A stretch of DNA of 64,000 nt, taken from assembly GCA_024036415.1 (NCBI GenBank), contig JAMWET010007209.1:349501-413500 (forward strand), in the 5' to 3' direction. The notes beneath the pieces are model-generated. The model was given only the letters and a program-made list of their open reading frames with translations, was not told the DNA's origin and did no database searches. This document shows, piece by piece, positions 27,401-36,169 of this stretch (position 1 is its first letter; each line of letters starts with the position of its first letter). Position numbers and translations under genes: made by a program. This DNA is from Prochilodus magdalenae. Its lineage: Eukaryota > Chordata > Actinopteri > Characiformes > Prochilodontidae.

Positions 27401-30400
27401 ATATACGATAATACACTCATCGTCAAAAGAACAGTCGCATCCAGAAGGAAGTGTGGGATTGCAGTGCTATTGGGAAAGAAGGTAAAGGTTACCAGGAACA
27501 ATAAATGATGTTACATTTAGGCTGATATAGGCAATATTTATTGAGCTACACATACATAAGTAGTGTTTCTCAGTATGACGTTTACAAAAATAAGGCCCAT
27601 CCTTGCTTATGTCATGTGTGCAGCCAGACGGAAAACTAGAATCATTTATATTTATCATGGTGTAAAACCTACCCACCAAGGTTCATTCCTGTGGGTTGAT
27701 TCCTTCTGGGTGCAACTATTTATACAGTATTCTATTGACAATGAGTTACAGTAAAACTTTAAAAAGTTTAAAAATGATTTAAACCTAACATGACTAACTG
27801 TGCAAGATCTGGTAGACCATCAAAACGGTAAACAGCACCTAAAGCTTTCACAGGTGTTTCCATTATCCTTTTTTGTTAGAAGACATCTCCACACTATAAG
27901 TCTGAAAGGATGTGTAGCAGTCAAGAAGCTCTTACTGAAAAAAGAAACTAGACATAAAAAGGAGCATTTACAAATCAAATAAAGAAGCCTTTAGAACACT
28001 GAACTGACCACCCCAGAGTCCAGACCTCAACATCAACGAAGGTACTGTTTCATGAAGCAGCAAATGCAAGCAACTTCTGAGACTGAACTTTGTAGGTGTG
28101 TAAAAATGCCCCTGCAGATTTCTTTAAAACACTGAAGGCAAGTCTGCTGAAAAAGAATGGAAGCTGTGATAAAGGCAAAGGCTGGACCCACTAAAACTGA
28201 AAAAGGAATCCCCTGTATTGAGCTGTTGAGGGTTCTAATGTTCTCATTTTCTTTTAAATATATTTTCTGTTGTTTCTCCTAATGTTAAAAACTGAATAAC
28301 ATTTCACTGAAAATGAAATCACAGCAGGGTGGTCTCTGACATATACGCAATACTGTGGGCTGTTAGCAATTATACAGCAAATTGAGAAAATAAACAGCAT
28401 GCTACATGTATACACTGTATCTTCAACATCCCATTAGAGGTATGTTACTCTACTGAACTCTGTGTTCGTGGAACTCTAAACATAGCTCAAATTCAACTCT
28501 CATCATTGAGAAATCCATAATGCGCAACAATCCACAGCCAAAAACCACATACAAACAAACATGTTCTGGATCTTTTTAATGTTTGCCTCCCCTTGTTGCA
28601 AGCACAGATCAGCACAGTTAAGGCTGTACACTATGCAGTAGTGATCTTAGGCCTTCAATAAGGGTCTAATGTGGGTTAGCAATCATAGGTAGAACTGATG
28701 ACGAGACAAAGCAAAGAAGTCCATATGCTTCTGATCTTCGTAATAAACAAAGGACCTCACCAAAATGACATCCACATGCTTGTTAGCCACACATAGCTAA
28801 AGCTTCTACACTAAGTTTGTTTACTTCCAATTAATAATGCTCTAGGAGAAAGGCATTCATAATACAAATATACATATGCAAGTGAAACACAGGAGGAGAA
28901 AAGAGCCGGAGAAATAATTGCCTTACTTAGACCCCCCGGCCCCCCACATTTACAATTTAGAAAATATATGATGATGAAGCATCTCCTGTTTCATGTTATA
29001 CTGGGAAAGGGTGTAGTGTGATACCTAGGATATCCTCATAGACGTTCTCCTCAGATAAAGTGCGTGTAAGCCCCAGCTTTGACTGAGCGTACCAATCCAC
29101 TCGACAGCCTTCAGTGGAAGACTGCAACAGGTCCTCAAACTCGTATGACTTCCTGCAGGTTTAACACAAAACACAATGAAAGTTAATGACAAAGAGTACA
29201 AACATACTCAAATGTCCCCTTTGGGGCAATATGAAGGAGCAACCGGGCAACAGGAAATGCTATGAAACAGCAGTATCTACCTGAAGCAGAAAAAGACAAC
29301 CAGTACAGAGAATGAATTAGCCTAGGGGCTCAAGCAAGACAGCGGCAGGGACTACAGGAAATTGCTGAACTTAAATAAACTTGGGATAACATAAGACAGT
29401 GTGCTTCACTGGGTAATGTGAACACCTCAGATCTCCATAACGTTTGGAAATATAGGTTGAGAATGTAAAAGGGGTCAGGCAAGACTGAAATACTGAATCT
29501 GAATATTTTCAGTGCTCAGTGCTACTGTATGAATCAAGTCATACAAAGTCTGAATAGTCTAAAATTTCCCATTCTCATTCATACCGGATTGCCTTAGTAG
29601 TCTATGGTGACTCTAAATGTCTGAAATGTCATATGTCTCCTGAAAGATTGCCCATTACTATGCTATTCCAGGCAATCCAGGCAAACTGAAAATATCAAGA
29701 GTAGCTTTGGGCAATTTAAATATGGGTGATGTACTTTCATGCAAACTACAGTAAAACAACAGTATTTCCACATGTAAACATGGCTGAGCTTTGGACATGC
29801 TGGGTTATGAGATATGCTACCTAAATATTTCCATATTAAATCCATATTTATTGCACCTTTGCAACAAAAAAATAACATTCAAAGCAATTGGCTTGCTGAA
29901 TATCCGTGGTGTGGCAAGCCTATTTTAGGAAGTACCTTTTAAGCTTCCTTATACCACAACTTCATGTTTATGTTTTCTTTATGTTTTCCCTTTTTCAAAC
30001 AGTTGATCATCATACTGAGTCATCCTGTTCATTGCACATTCACAATTCCTTTTTTACAAAATAGATTAACTAGTAACTGGTGGCAATGTAATAAACTACA
30101 AACACAGCTTTTACTGAGCTTTTATTACGCTCTTATATGTGACTATGATTAGGCTTTTAATTTTATTATTTTATTATTATTTTTTTATTATTTCATATTA
30201 TGATTGTGCTTGCTGCTGTCACAACGTTACTAGATGTACAGTTTAACAATATATCATGGTTACAAAAACATGCATAGTTTACATGTAAATATTAAATTTG
30301 GACAGTGTTCCAGACAGCAAATGTTATCTTTAGCTGTCTAAACCATTTCACTCCAATGTAAACAAGTAAGGGCCAATTAGCATTAGCAAACCTAGGCGAC

Positions 30401-33400
30401 AGTATTGCACTATAATGTAATATATTGAATCATAAACCCTGTATCATGATATGCACTGTATTACCAGGTTCTTGCAAATACTCAACGCTTATTGTTACAC
30501 AAATAAGAGGACTTAGTTACCAGCACAGGCCTAATCACAGTAACCTGATACAGACACAACACATACTACCAATGCCACATTTAAAAAACTGACATCATAA
30601 CCAGTCTCTTAAAAGTAAAACAGGACTTATCTTGCTCTCCTTTTAATAAACAATGCAGCTGTTTAGCACAAACAGCATCCACAAAATGCTCATATTGTTC
30701 ATCAAAATAACATCACAATAATGATAACATATTATTCTACTGCCCACATCTAGTGAAGGTCAATGTATGCCTACTTTGACATGTCAATATTCTCTAGATT
30801 TCAGCTAACATTTAATATGACAGCTGTACAGAGAGAAGAGATAATTGAAGACAGTCATGTTTCCTCTGCAGTACAATAAGTCCTTCACTTTATGTTAATT
30901 GAGGGAGCACCTACTGAGCAGTCATTGAGTAAAGCACCATTCACACAAGCACATGGAAATATAGTAAATATCAACTCGCTTGATGACCACCTGACCCACC
31001 AAAGAACCAAAGCCGCTCCATATCTCACAAAAAGTCCCTCACCTGTTATTGCTGTCCGCCGGGCACTTGGCTCAGAAGCAAACAATTCCGAAGGTCCCTC
31101 CGACAGACCCCAGGAGGTGGAGGGCATGAGGGTAGTGGTGGAGGGGGTATGGAGGGCAAAGGTGGCAGATTCCGCCTACCTTTCAGCGAGCCTTGGGGTG
31201 GTCCTGGGGTGTTTGTTTGAGTGTGGTGCTGAAATGTACGTTGGGGTTTGGGGAGAGGGTTAATAGAGGGAGCTCCAGGTTCAGTGTAGACGTTCTCAGG
31301 GTCTCTGTTTCGACCACGACGGCTCCCGGTCCTCACTACATCCAGAGTCCCGAAGATGGGTTCTGCAGCTTTCCTCTCTGTTTCCTCCTCCAGCTCGAGC
31401 GGGTCTTTTAGAATGTGGGAACAGAAAATAGTTTGCCAGGCAAAGGACATTGCTTTACGTACGGGGGTTCTCATTTTCAATGGCCCTTCTCAAGTTTCTT
31501 AATTTGCGTCATAACACATGCTTTTTGTCCCTGTGACAGTTCTCTGTGTGTAGTGTTTCGCTCCCGCAGAAGCTCTTTGGTCCTAAGTATCACCTCTCTT
31601 GGTTCCTTCGTTACACTGTCTCGAAGTTGTCCTTGAGGTCGTTAGGCGAAACGCTGTTCCCAGTTCTCCTTGGCCAGCTCCTAGTCCCTGTCCTCTCCAT
31701 CGTGGTCCCGTCTACAATACCGTCTTTTAAAAAACTGGTGCATCTCCCGTTTGTACCTCTGCAGCTTTAGCATCTTTCGCACTGTCTCACACTTTTCAGG
31801 TCTCTTTTTTGAGGTCAGCTGGTCTGCATGGTGTGGATCCATCGTATTCTCCGTTTGTGGCCGCTCCTCGTTGGGAGAATCTTGTCCTTTTATGCGGGCG
31901 GTAGCCTCACTTTGACCCCTGTGTGGGTTCCTGGGAGTGCTTGGCCGACAGCGCCCAAGGCGCGTTTTCAAAGCGTCTAACAGGACTGCCTGGTCGGTGG
32001 GGTGGGAAAGTCTCTTGTGGGGGGCAAGCAGATGGCATCTCTTCCCTAGGTCACAGCAGTCGAGGTTGTCCAGGGACGTGAGGGGGGACTGGCTGTCCAC
32101 AACCCTGCACAGTTCTGGCCTCTGGGACACCACAGATTGGGCGTCTACAAACTGCAAGCCACAGCACTGGAACCTATACACAATGCAAAATGGCATATTA
32201 GATAAGCAGCGCATTAAGGCAAGACTGTGCCTCAAGCCTGGCCATGGAGTAGCCCTGTCCTGCACGTTTTAGGGTTTTCCCTGCTAACTCAACTAAACAA
32301 AATCAACCAATTAACAAGCTCTTCCTGGGTTGCACAGGCCGAGAAAACCCTGACCGATGCAGGACAGGAATACTCAAAGAATGAGAATTGTAGATCTAAA
32401 AAGTGCTGCTCATTGGCAATACCTGATCATCAACGACATCATTCAAATTCATGCTCTTCAGTACTTCACTAAAACACTTTCATCAGCTGTGGAAACTGTG
32501 GGTGGAAACCTCACCCTAGGCAACTTGGGTTTTATGCTTAAGCATCAGATTTAAGGTCATGGGTTGGTTCCAAACCTCCTGAGCTAGCATTAGGATAAGT
32601 GAGTTTCCACCAGAAGGGCAAAAGTCGCAGGACAGACGTGCATCTTTCTCTTTCTTTAATTGGCTCAGTAAATAAACATAAGGTTGGACTGCAGCCAGCT
32701 CATCCAATCATATCTCTCTAACAAACAAATGCAGGAAACATGAACCTTGCAGCTTTTTGTGTCATTGCTGTAGGACTTTTTAAAAAAAGCTGTCCAGAGG
32801 AAAGTCTACACTCCAGCACAGCTCATCTCTGATTAATTCAAACAGACGTTCAGCAATTCTCCTTGAGGCTTGTTTTTTTTTCCTCCCGCTGGTTAAAGTT
32901 TTTCATTTTACCGAACGTAAGGCAGCAACGAAGAAAAACTAGGTCAAACTCCAAAAACCAAGAAAAAGAGAGAGGGGGAGAGAAAACCAGAGAGGGAGGG
33001 TGAAGCGAGGAGGGGGAGAACCAGAAAGAGGAGCAGACCAAAAAAGGAGGGGGTGAGTGTATCCTTCTACTTGCTGGAAGAGAATGAACTATTTGATGAA
33101 AAAGGGGCCAAGCTTGGAAACTAAACTGAGAGAAGGTAACATCACCCACCACCCACGCCAACTGAGAAACTAAGGTCCTTTCCACCTACAGAGCCTGAAG
33201 ATAAAAAAGTGAGCAGAAAGAAAGAAAGAAAAAAATACAAAATGGATGTTTTGACAGGCTGAGGCACCGTGAGCTGGTGGGAAGGAGGTAAACAGTCATA
33301 GAAGAAACCCAGATTTCTTTGCCCTTATTTGTTCAGGATCTGCCTTTTACGACCTGTTATGCTTCCTAGTGACATACTTAAGTAAAAAGGACTTAATAAG

Positions 33401-34705
33401 AATGATCTCAGTACACTCAACGTTCCTCCTGCTGAAGGTTTTACTGGCCTTAACAACATGCCATGGCATTCCAATCCACCAAGGCAAGTGGTTATTTAGC
33501 TAATAGAATATGGCAGCGCCTAGAGGTTTAATTAGATTTCAGTAAAATACATTCACTGCTGTGCTTGTCCTGAAACCACCCTGAATGTAACACCTGGGGG
33601 CTCAGAGTTTCCAAATCTGTGTGTGTGTGCAACCTAAAATCATGGATCATCATCAAGGATTGAAACTAATCAGATTCATTATTGGCGCTAGCTCTGGGAG
33701 GATTTTTTTTAAAGTTAGCCAAACAAATCTTGACTGATTTGACTGGATGAAATACTAAAAACAGTGGTTGGAAATAGTAGTCCAGAAGACGATCATGAGC
33801 AAATCAGATACGCTGTTTTTAGGCTTTGCTCTGTAGTTCTTGCTCTGACTGCATTTCAGAAAGGCATTAGACTCAGCACACCCTGCAAATCACAATACTA
33901 CAATTCCAGTCACTGTGAGAACGAAACCTTGCATCTCCGCTTTCTGATGTTTTAAATTTTTTGAATTGTTTAAAAACATCGCCAGACCCTCATGATCATC
34001 GTTGTGCACTAATGTCGGTAGAAAGTTAAGAAAGCTTTTCCTTGTACCGGAAAATGTCTCCATGGTGGAGATTTTTGTCTGACCTTGACGATATGAAAAA
34101 TGACACGGAGCGGATTGGAGTCAAACATTTTTCTGTTGGGGTTTTCACATCCACGTCTACAACAGACTACTCAATCTCTGTGCTCACTTGTCTGTTATAG
34201 CCGTTCCAGATCACAAGGATGCCAAGTTTTTGGAAAAAGTATTCTGGAGATGATGGCAAGTGCGCCAATGACCAAATTTAGCTATGTTCTTATCTTTTTG
34301 TCTGTGCACCATGAATAAAATATAGATTCTGTCACTGTCCAAAGGAAGGGCATATATCTCCAAAATGGCAACCTTACATGATAGGGCAAAAACCCAGTTT
34401 AACTTTAATAGAATCAGACTGTTCTCCAAACAGTTTGGCAACTTTTATATCAGTCTATTCATCATTTCATCTTCACACAGTGTAAACAGCAGCTGATGTG
34501 TTCGATTTGATGCATAAAAGTAAATATCAATGAGTGCTGGATGAGTACGATATGTGTATAGTAGTGTACATGTGAAAGGGCTGCAAATTGATATTAAGGT
34601 GTCATGAGCATTGCCGTACCCGTTAACTGTCTGGTAGATGCAGTTCTCTGTGTTCGTACAGAGCAGCAGAGCTCTCCCACCGGTCATGATGCTAGCAGCT
34701 GGCAT
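15441..34705 (-). CDS. dennd2a: DENN domain-containing protein 2A (Rab guanine nucleotide exchange factor), 19 coding exons
   Basis: DENND2 proteins are exchange factors for Rab9-type GTPases on endosomes and the trans-Golgi. Seventeen consecutive exons (29152 down to 15441) join in phase into 681 codons that match vertebrate DENND2A along their length. Numbering from KSYEFED as residue 1, a Ser/Pro-rich linker (about 1-210) is followed by uDENN (about 215-365), the central DENN (about 385-515) and dDENN (about 515-640). The protein ends in GVNKFLKGLG and a short basic tail. Two further exons lie upstream. A 28-codon exon with ATG at 34705 matches in splice phase the large exon 31043-32173, but the latter is broken by stops and frameshifts. 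The human protein is about 1,000 residues, so an intact version here would be similar in size. Neighbouring adck2 in head-to-head orientation supports DENND2A over paralogs B, C and D. First untranslated exons are uncertain. Confidence 0.94.
15571..15657 (-). CDS. dennd2a: dennd2a exon (C-terminal LFEVRAQDY segment)
   Basis: This 87-base exon runs from acceptor CACACAG to donor CTAG/GTAAGC. It encodes LFEVRAQDYLDSLPGAEHRG and VNKFLKGL, the conserved C-terminal segment of DENND2 proteins, about residues 643-670 of the intact part. Confidence 0.93.
15658..17317 (-). other. dennd2a: dennd2a intron holding a Tc1-like transposon
   Basis: This intron separates the dDENN exon from the LFEVRAQDY exon. 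Most of its central part (about 16185-16900) is a decayed Tc1-like element on the plus strand. The rest shows no feature. Confidence 0.8.
16185..16900 (+). mobile_element. Decayed Tc1/mariner-like transposon
   Basis: The sequence follows the typical teleost Tc1-like layout. At the 5' end is TCAAAAGTAACTGGAGAGTT and a region ending AAAGGTCTGCAGTTGATTC. A broken transposase region follows (CATGGTGGATGCAGTGTTATG and ATGTCCATGGGTTCCAGACC). The 3' end is GTTTGCCCAATTACTTTT, then CATTCCTAAACACTT and GAAAGCTGAAAGTCT. The transposase frame is broken and shortened, so it cannot be active. I recognise the family from memory of fish Tc1 consensus text. Confidence 0.85.
17318..17593 (-). CDS. dennd2a: dennd2a exon (dDENN, FVEIVGHYS segment)
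   Basis: A 276-base exon covering about residues 551-641. It contains EAFVRFFVEIVGHYSLF, a Ser/Glu-rich fish-specific insert, and REAFRKAVSSKSLRRFLEVF followed by METQMFAGF. This is the dDENN subdomain. Acceptor TTTCTTTAG; donor AGAG/GTGTGT. Confidence 0.95.
17674..17898. repeat. Foldback element (MITE-like) with ~85-base arms
   Basis: The left arm (17674-17765) and right arm (17814-17898) are reverse complements over most of their length. The core GGGATAGCAGTATGTAAATG is exact in both. The loop is about 50 bases. It sits in the intron between the dDENN exon and the MDDEDS exon of dennd2a. The family is not recognised. Confidence 0.8.
18218..18323 (-). CDS. dennd2a: dennd2a exon (MDDEDSILP segment)
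   Basis: A 106-base exon, residues 515-549. It reads MDDEDSILPHKLQAALEHVL then ERRRELACDR. Acceptor CCTCCTCAG; donor AATG/GTATGT, phase 1. Confidence 0.94.
18659..18700 (-). CDS. dennd2a: dennd2a micro-exon (VLVVDLGNSRFLRQ)
   Basis: A 42-base, phase-0 exon encoding 14 residues that join LPLEE to MDDEDS exactly as in vertebrate DENND2A. Splice sites CCTCAG and ACAG/GTATAT. Confidence 0.94.
19149..19326 (-). CDS. dennd2a: dennd2a exon (central DENN)
   Basis: A 178-base exon, residues 442-500, with LSQCCHAVVALLYPFTWQH and TYIPVLPPSMMDIVCTPTPF, the hallmark central DENN core. Acceptor CTGTAG; donor GAGGAG/GTAAGA. Confidence 0.96.
19864..20166 (+). repeat. Dispersed repeat, copy 1, with 17-base hairpin ends
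   Basis: Shares GTGGGTGGTGGATCATTCTC and AGTGGATCAGACACAGC blocks with the copy at 42029. A perfect 17-base inverted repeat (20027-20043 and 20148-20164) closes a hairpin here. Confidence 0.8.
21283..21431 (-). CDS. dennd2a: dennd2a exon (DENN, IELCRPSDSRLEHVDFE)
   Basis: A 149-base exon, residues 392-440, ending in the conserved LLLERRVIFTADKLR/S segment at phase 2. Acceptor TTTCTCTCAG; donor CTCAG/GTATAT. Confidence 0.95.
21557..21697 (-). CDS. dennd2a: dennd2a exon (LDEVEKRRAISPALVQPFM)
   Basis: A 141-base, phase-0 exon, residues 345-391, including VKNFLPGSGTE. It is entered from an intron with a GC donor. Acceptor TTATTTAG; donor CGAG/GTGAGT. Confidence 0.95.
21824..21901 (-). CDS. dennd2a: dennd2a exon with GC splice donor
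   Basis: A 78-base exon encoding PSGKGRRLPEVYC and IVSRLGCFDLFSK (residues 319-344). The acceptor is TTCATGCAG. The downstream boundary reads CTCAAAG/GCATGT. No GT donor fits phase 0 and the conserved junction FSK-LDEVEK, so this is a GC-AG intron. Confidence 0.93.
21915..21934. repeat. (CA)n microsatellite
   Basis: Ten CA units just upstream (minus strand) of the dennd2a acceptor at 21902. On the minus strand it is a TG tract next to the pyrimidine tract. Confidence 0.95.
22209..22278 (-). CDS. dennd2a: dennd2a exon (uDENN, ETFSFVLTGEDGSRR)
   Basis: A 70-base exon, residues 295-318, encoding SETFSFVLTGEDGSRRFGYC then RRLL. The acceptor is GTCTTTAG at phase 2, which completes Ser with AG from the previous exon. 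Donor ACTG/GTGAGT. Confidence 0.95.
22366..22475 (-). CDS. dennd2a: dennd2a exon (LERSFKFMREAEDQLK)
   Basis: A 110-base exon, residues 259-294, ending PQFCFPDAKDWAPVDNFP. Acceptor CATATGCAG; donor CCCAG/GTACGA. The following intron is very short (87 bases). Confidence 0.95.
22476..24411 (-). other. dennd2a: dennd2a intron, no internal gene
   Basis: AT-rich intron of about 1.9 kb between two uDENN exons. I see no coding exon, RNA gene or clear transposon in it. Confidence 0.6.
24412..24599 (-). CDS. dennd2a: dennd2a exon (start of uDENN)
   Basis: A 188-base exon, residues 196-258, with LERDLMDLQERKLFEYFLVV and PYLPEVTQQFPLK. It opens the uDENN subdomain. Acceptor TGTATTAG; donor AAAG/GTACTC. 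Confidence 0.94.
24693..24743 (-). CDS. dennd2a: dennd2a micro-exon (acidic VTDENSESESDTEEKLK)
   Basis: A 51-base exon encoding an acidic run shared with mammalian DENND2A. Phases 1/1 match both flanking exons. Acceptor TTGACACAG; donor AAAG/GTGAGC. Confidence 0.92.
25123..25216 (-). CDS. dennd2a: dennd2a exon (MVLKINGIFEARRGKKR)
   Basis: A 94-base exon, residues 148-178, ending VSQSTDSSSGR. It is basic and matches the LVLRINAIYEVRRGKKR block of human DENND2A. Acceptor TCCAACAG; donor ACGAG/GTGCGT. Confidence 0.93.
25478..25675 (-). CDS. dennd2a: dennd2a exon (SGFFRQNSERRSFKLLD)
   Basis: A 198-base, phase-0 exon, residues 82-147, with FFRQNSERRSFKLLDLRK, then ISPPSTPSSPDDTP and a basic end NRRRRKIPK. 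It is Ser/Pro-rich and likely disordered. Acceptor AATACCAG; donor CAAG/GTAGCA. Confidence 0.93.
26054..26268. mobile_element. Non-autonomous hAT-type MITE
   Basis: Left end AGGGATGCACC and right end GGTGCAACCCT are near-perfect terminal inverted repeats (one mismatch). The interior (GGTTCCCCTCTGGCCCC, CCATTTCTAAGCAAATC) is like hAT-Charlie MITEs of fish. Near-identical flanks GTGTGAATTA and GTGTAAATTA suggest a target-site duplication. It lies in a dennd2a intron and has no coding capacity. Confidence 0.7.
26571..26686 (-). CDS. dennd2a: dennd2a exon (PPSKENPYEDIELENR)
   Basis: A 116-base exon, residues 43-81, with the conserved ENPYEDIEL motif and a Pro/Ser-rich end PSSPTPDTPTK. Acceptor CTTCTGCAG; donor TAAG/GTACTT. 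Confidence 0.93.
27790..28170 (+). mobile_element. Tc1/mariner transposase remnant
   Basis: Fragment with TGTAGCAGTCAAGAAGCTCT and GACCACCCCAGAGTCCAGAC then CTCAACATCAACGAAG. This corresponds to the WPAQSPDLNIIE-type region around the second catalytic Asp in fish Tc1-like transposases. Stops and deletions break the frame. It lies in a dennd2a intron and belongs to a different subfamily from the copy at 16185. Confidence 0.75.
29025..29152 (-). CDS. dennd2a: dennd2a exon (KSYEFEDLLQSS)
   Basis: A 128-base exon encoding KSYEFEDLLQSSTEGCRVDW and YAQSKLGLTRTLSEENVYED, a near-verbatim DENND2A signature. The first base completes an Arg codon (phase 2) with the AG that ends the large upstream exon. 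Donor CCTAG/GTATCA. Confidence 0.95.
29153..31042 (-). other. dennd2a: dennd2a intron, AT-rich
   Basis: About 1.9 kb of AT-rich intron between the large N-terminal exon and the KSYEFED exon. It has short AT tracts near 30170 and no recognisable exon or mobile element. Confidence 0.6.
31043..32173 (-). CDS. dennd2a: dennd2a large N-terminal exon, reading frame disrupted
   Basis: This is the position of the single large N-terminal exon of DENND2A. The acceptor is TGTATAG/G and the donor AACAG/GTGAGG. Length 1131 fits its phase-2/phase-2 neighbours. It opens FQCCGLQFVDAQSVVSQRPE and reads to a TAG at 31683-31681, then meets TAA (31644-31642) and TGA (31479-31477). Conserved blocks continue in shifting frames: TQIKKLE, then (another frame) ENVYTEPGAPSINPLPKPQR and RRNLPPLPSIPPPPLP, then PADSNN-R/KSYEF back in the first frame. 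At least two compensating frameshifts and two or more stops are needed. No GT-AG mini-intron restores the frame in phase. It could be real decay of the N-terminal half or base errors in the sequence. Confidence 0.6.
32174..34619 (-). other. dennd2a: dennd2a intron, purine-rich block
   Basis: Intron between the inferred first coding exon and the large N-terminal exon. It contains a GA-rich low-complexity stretch (32960-33060) and the second copy of a dispersed repeat (34325-34530). No exon was recognised. Confidence 0.5.
34325..34530 (+). repeat. Dispersed repeat (pair with 10772-10985)
   Basis: Second copy of the same family, diverged but collinear. It lies just inside the dennd2a intron next to the inferred first coding exon. 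Confidence 0.65.
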
Positions 34706-34706
34706 C
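34620..34706 (-). CDS. dennd2a: dennd2a probable first coding exon
   Basis: The exon runs from acceptor TGTCTTTTTAG to donor AACGG/GTACGG. ATG at 34705-34703 opens 28 codons reading MPAASIMTGGRALLLCTNTE and NCIYQTVN, ending with GG (phase 2). This is exactly the phase needed by the next exon at 32173. There is no independent homology that I can confirm, so the call rests on splice signals, phase agreement and position. Confidence 0.55.
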
Positions 34707-35224
34707 CTAAAAAGACAGAGACAGATGAAGTCAGAAACACACACTGACTCAAATGCACAAGAGATGCAGTGTTACAAATTCAATAGAGTATCAGAAAACA
34801 GTCTGACAGAACATCACAATATACATGAACATTGAGTATTGCTGATGTGCTCCTTGCTCTCTTTCACAGGTCTCTCATTGGCCTTCTTCTACAGAACGTT
34901 AGTCATAGTTGATGCTTAGTCACAGACCAAGTGGAGACTTTGCACATGTTTTAAGTGTGCGCTTGTGTTAGTGTTTATGCTGTTTTGGAAGTGGGGCTGG
35001 AAACAGAGACATGCTGTATAAGGATTTACATGAGGCAGTTGTAGGTTTCAGTGCGGTTTATAAGAGTAGATAAGATTGTTTATAAGATATTTTGCACAGT
35101 TTGCCAAAAAAAAAATAAATATATATATATATGTACAAAATACAAAATAAAAAAAAAGTTCCACCCAGAAAGAATCAATTGACAAATTAAACTTGAGTAG
35201 GTTTAACATGACTCATGGACGTGA

Positions 35225-35320
35225 TTCAGACTGTTAGGGTCATCTTGAGTGACGAGTCCCACTTTTGTCTTGGTTGGAGACGACCAACGAATCCCTGTGT
35301 GGACGCACCGTGATCAGCAC
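35225..35320 (+). mobile_element. Short Tc1-like transposase fragment
   Basis: The plus strand reads VILSDESHFCLGWRRPTNPC before a stop. This resembles the SDESRF catalytic-Asp motif of Tc1-like transposases. It is too short and broken for function. Confidence 0.5.
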
Positions 35321-36169
35321 CAAGAGTAACAGTAACTGTTTTACACATTCAGAAGGCCTAGTGCCACTCCACCTCCACCCCTACCGCACAATCTGCAGAA
35401 ACTGTGTGGGACTATTCAAGCTGCGGATTTCAAATCCAACAAACAGGAATAATCAAATCCATGCAGCTGGGCATGACAATATCTATATAATCATAAAAGC
35501 ATATTTTGACATTTTGTGACATTTTGAGTAAGTGACTGTCACTTAGCAGAATAATTATGGTCGTATTGCCCAGAACAATGACTAAACCCCTATTAAATAC
35601 CCAGAGAAGAACCCTGGGGTCAAAGAGTTCAACTGATTTAAAATTAGAGCAGATTTAGTGGTTGACCCTAGTTCAAAGACAGGAATTCCTGACTTCACTC
35701 TCGTCATGACTGTACACACAGAATGCCAGAAGAGGAGACCCAAGCCAACTAACAAGACGTTTGGGCTGATAGAGATCCATGAAACAAACAGCTGAAATAC
35801 TGTCTGTCTGTGCTCCATATGGGAGGATTTTGGGGGAAATATTGGCCATTCCTGATCATAATCCTGACTCACGAGAAGGAAATATTTTCATTAAACCAGC
35901 TATGTGTATTCATGACAGCACACGAGACTGCTGCTAACTCACCACGTGGGGACAAATCCAGGGCTATTGAGTTCATTGTGGCTCTGGGTATGTTAAAGGA
36001 GATACAAATAATCAGCTGACATCTGGTCAACAAAATGACCTGTCCCTTCCATACTCCATAATCCAAACAGTTTTTCAGTGTTACACCAAAATAGACAGCA
36101 GACAACAGACCGTCCTTTCAAACAATTAAATCTGGCTATTTCATATTAGATACATCCTATAAGATCTTT

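Noticed and set aside
31080..31260. A mini-intron that would repair the dennd2a large exon
   Set aside because: Candidate GT sites in the PPLPSIPPPPLP frame are all in phase 0 or 1, while the next exon needs phase 2.
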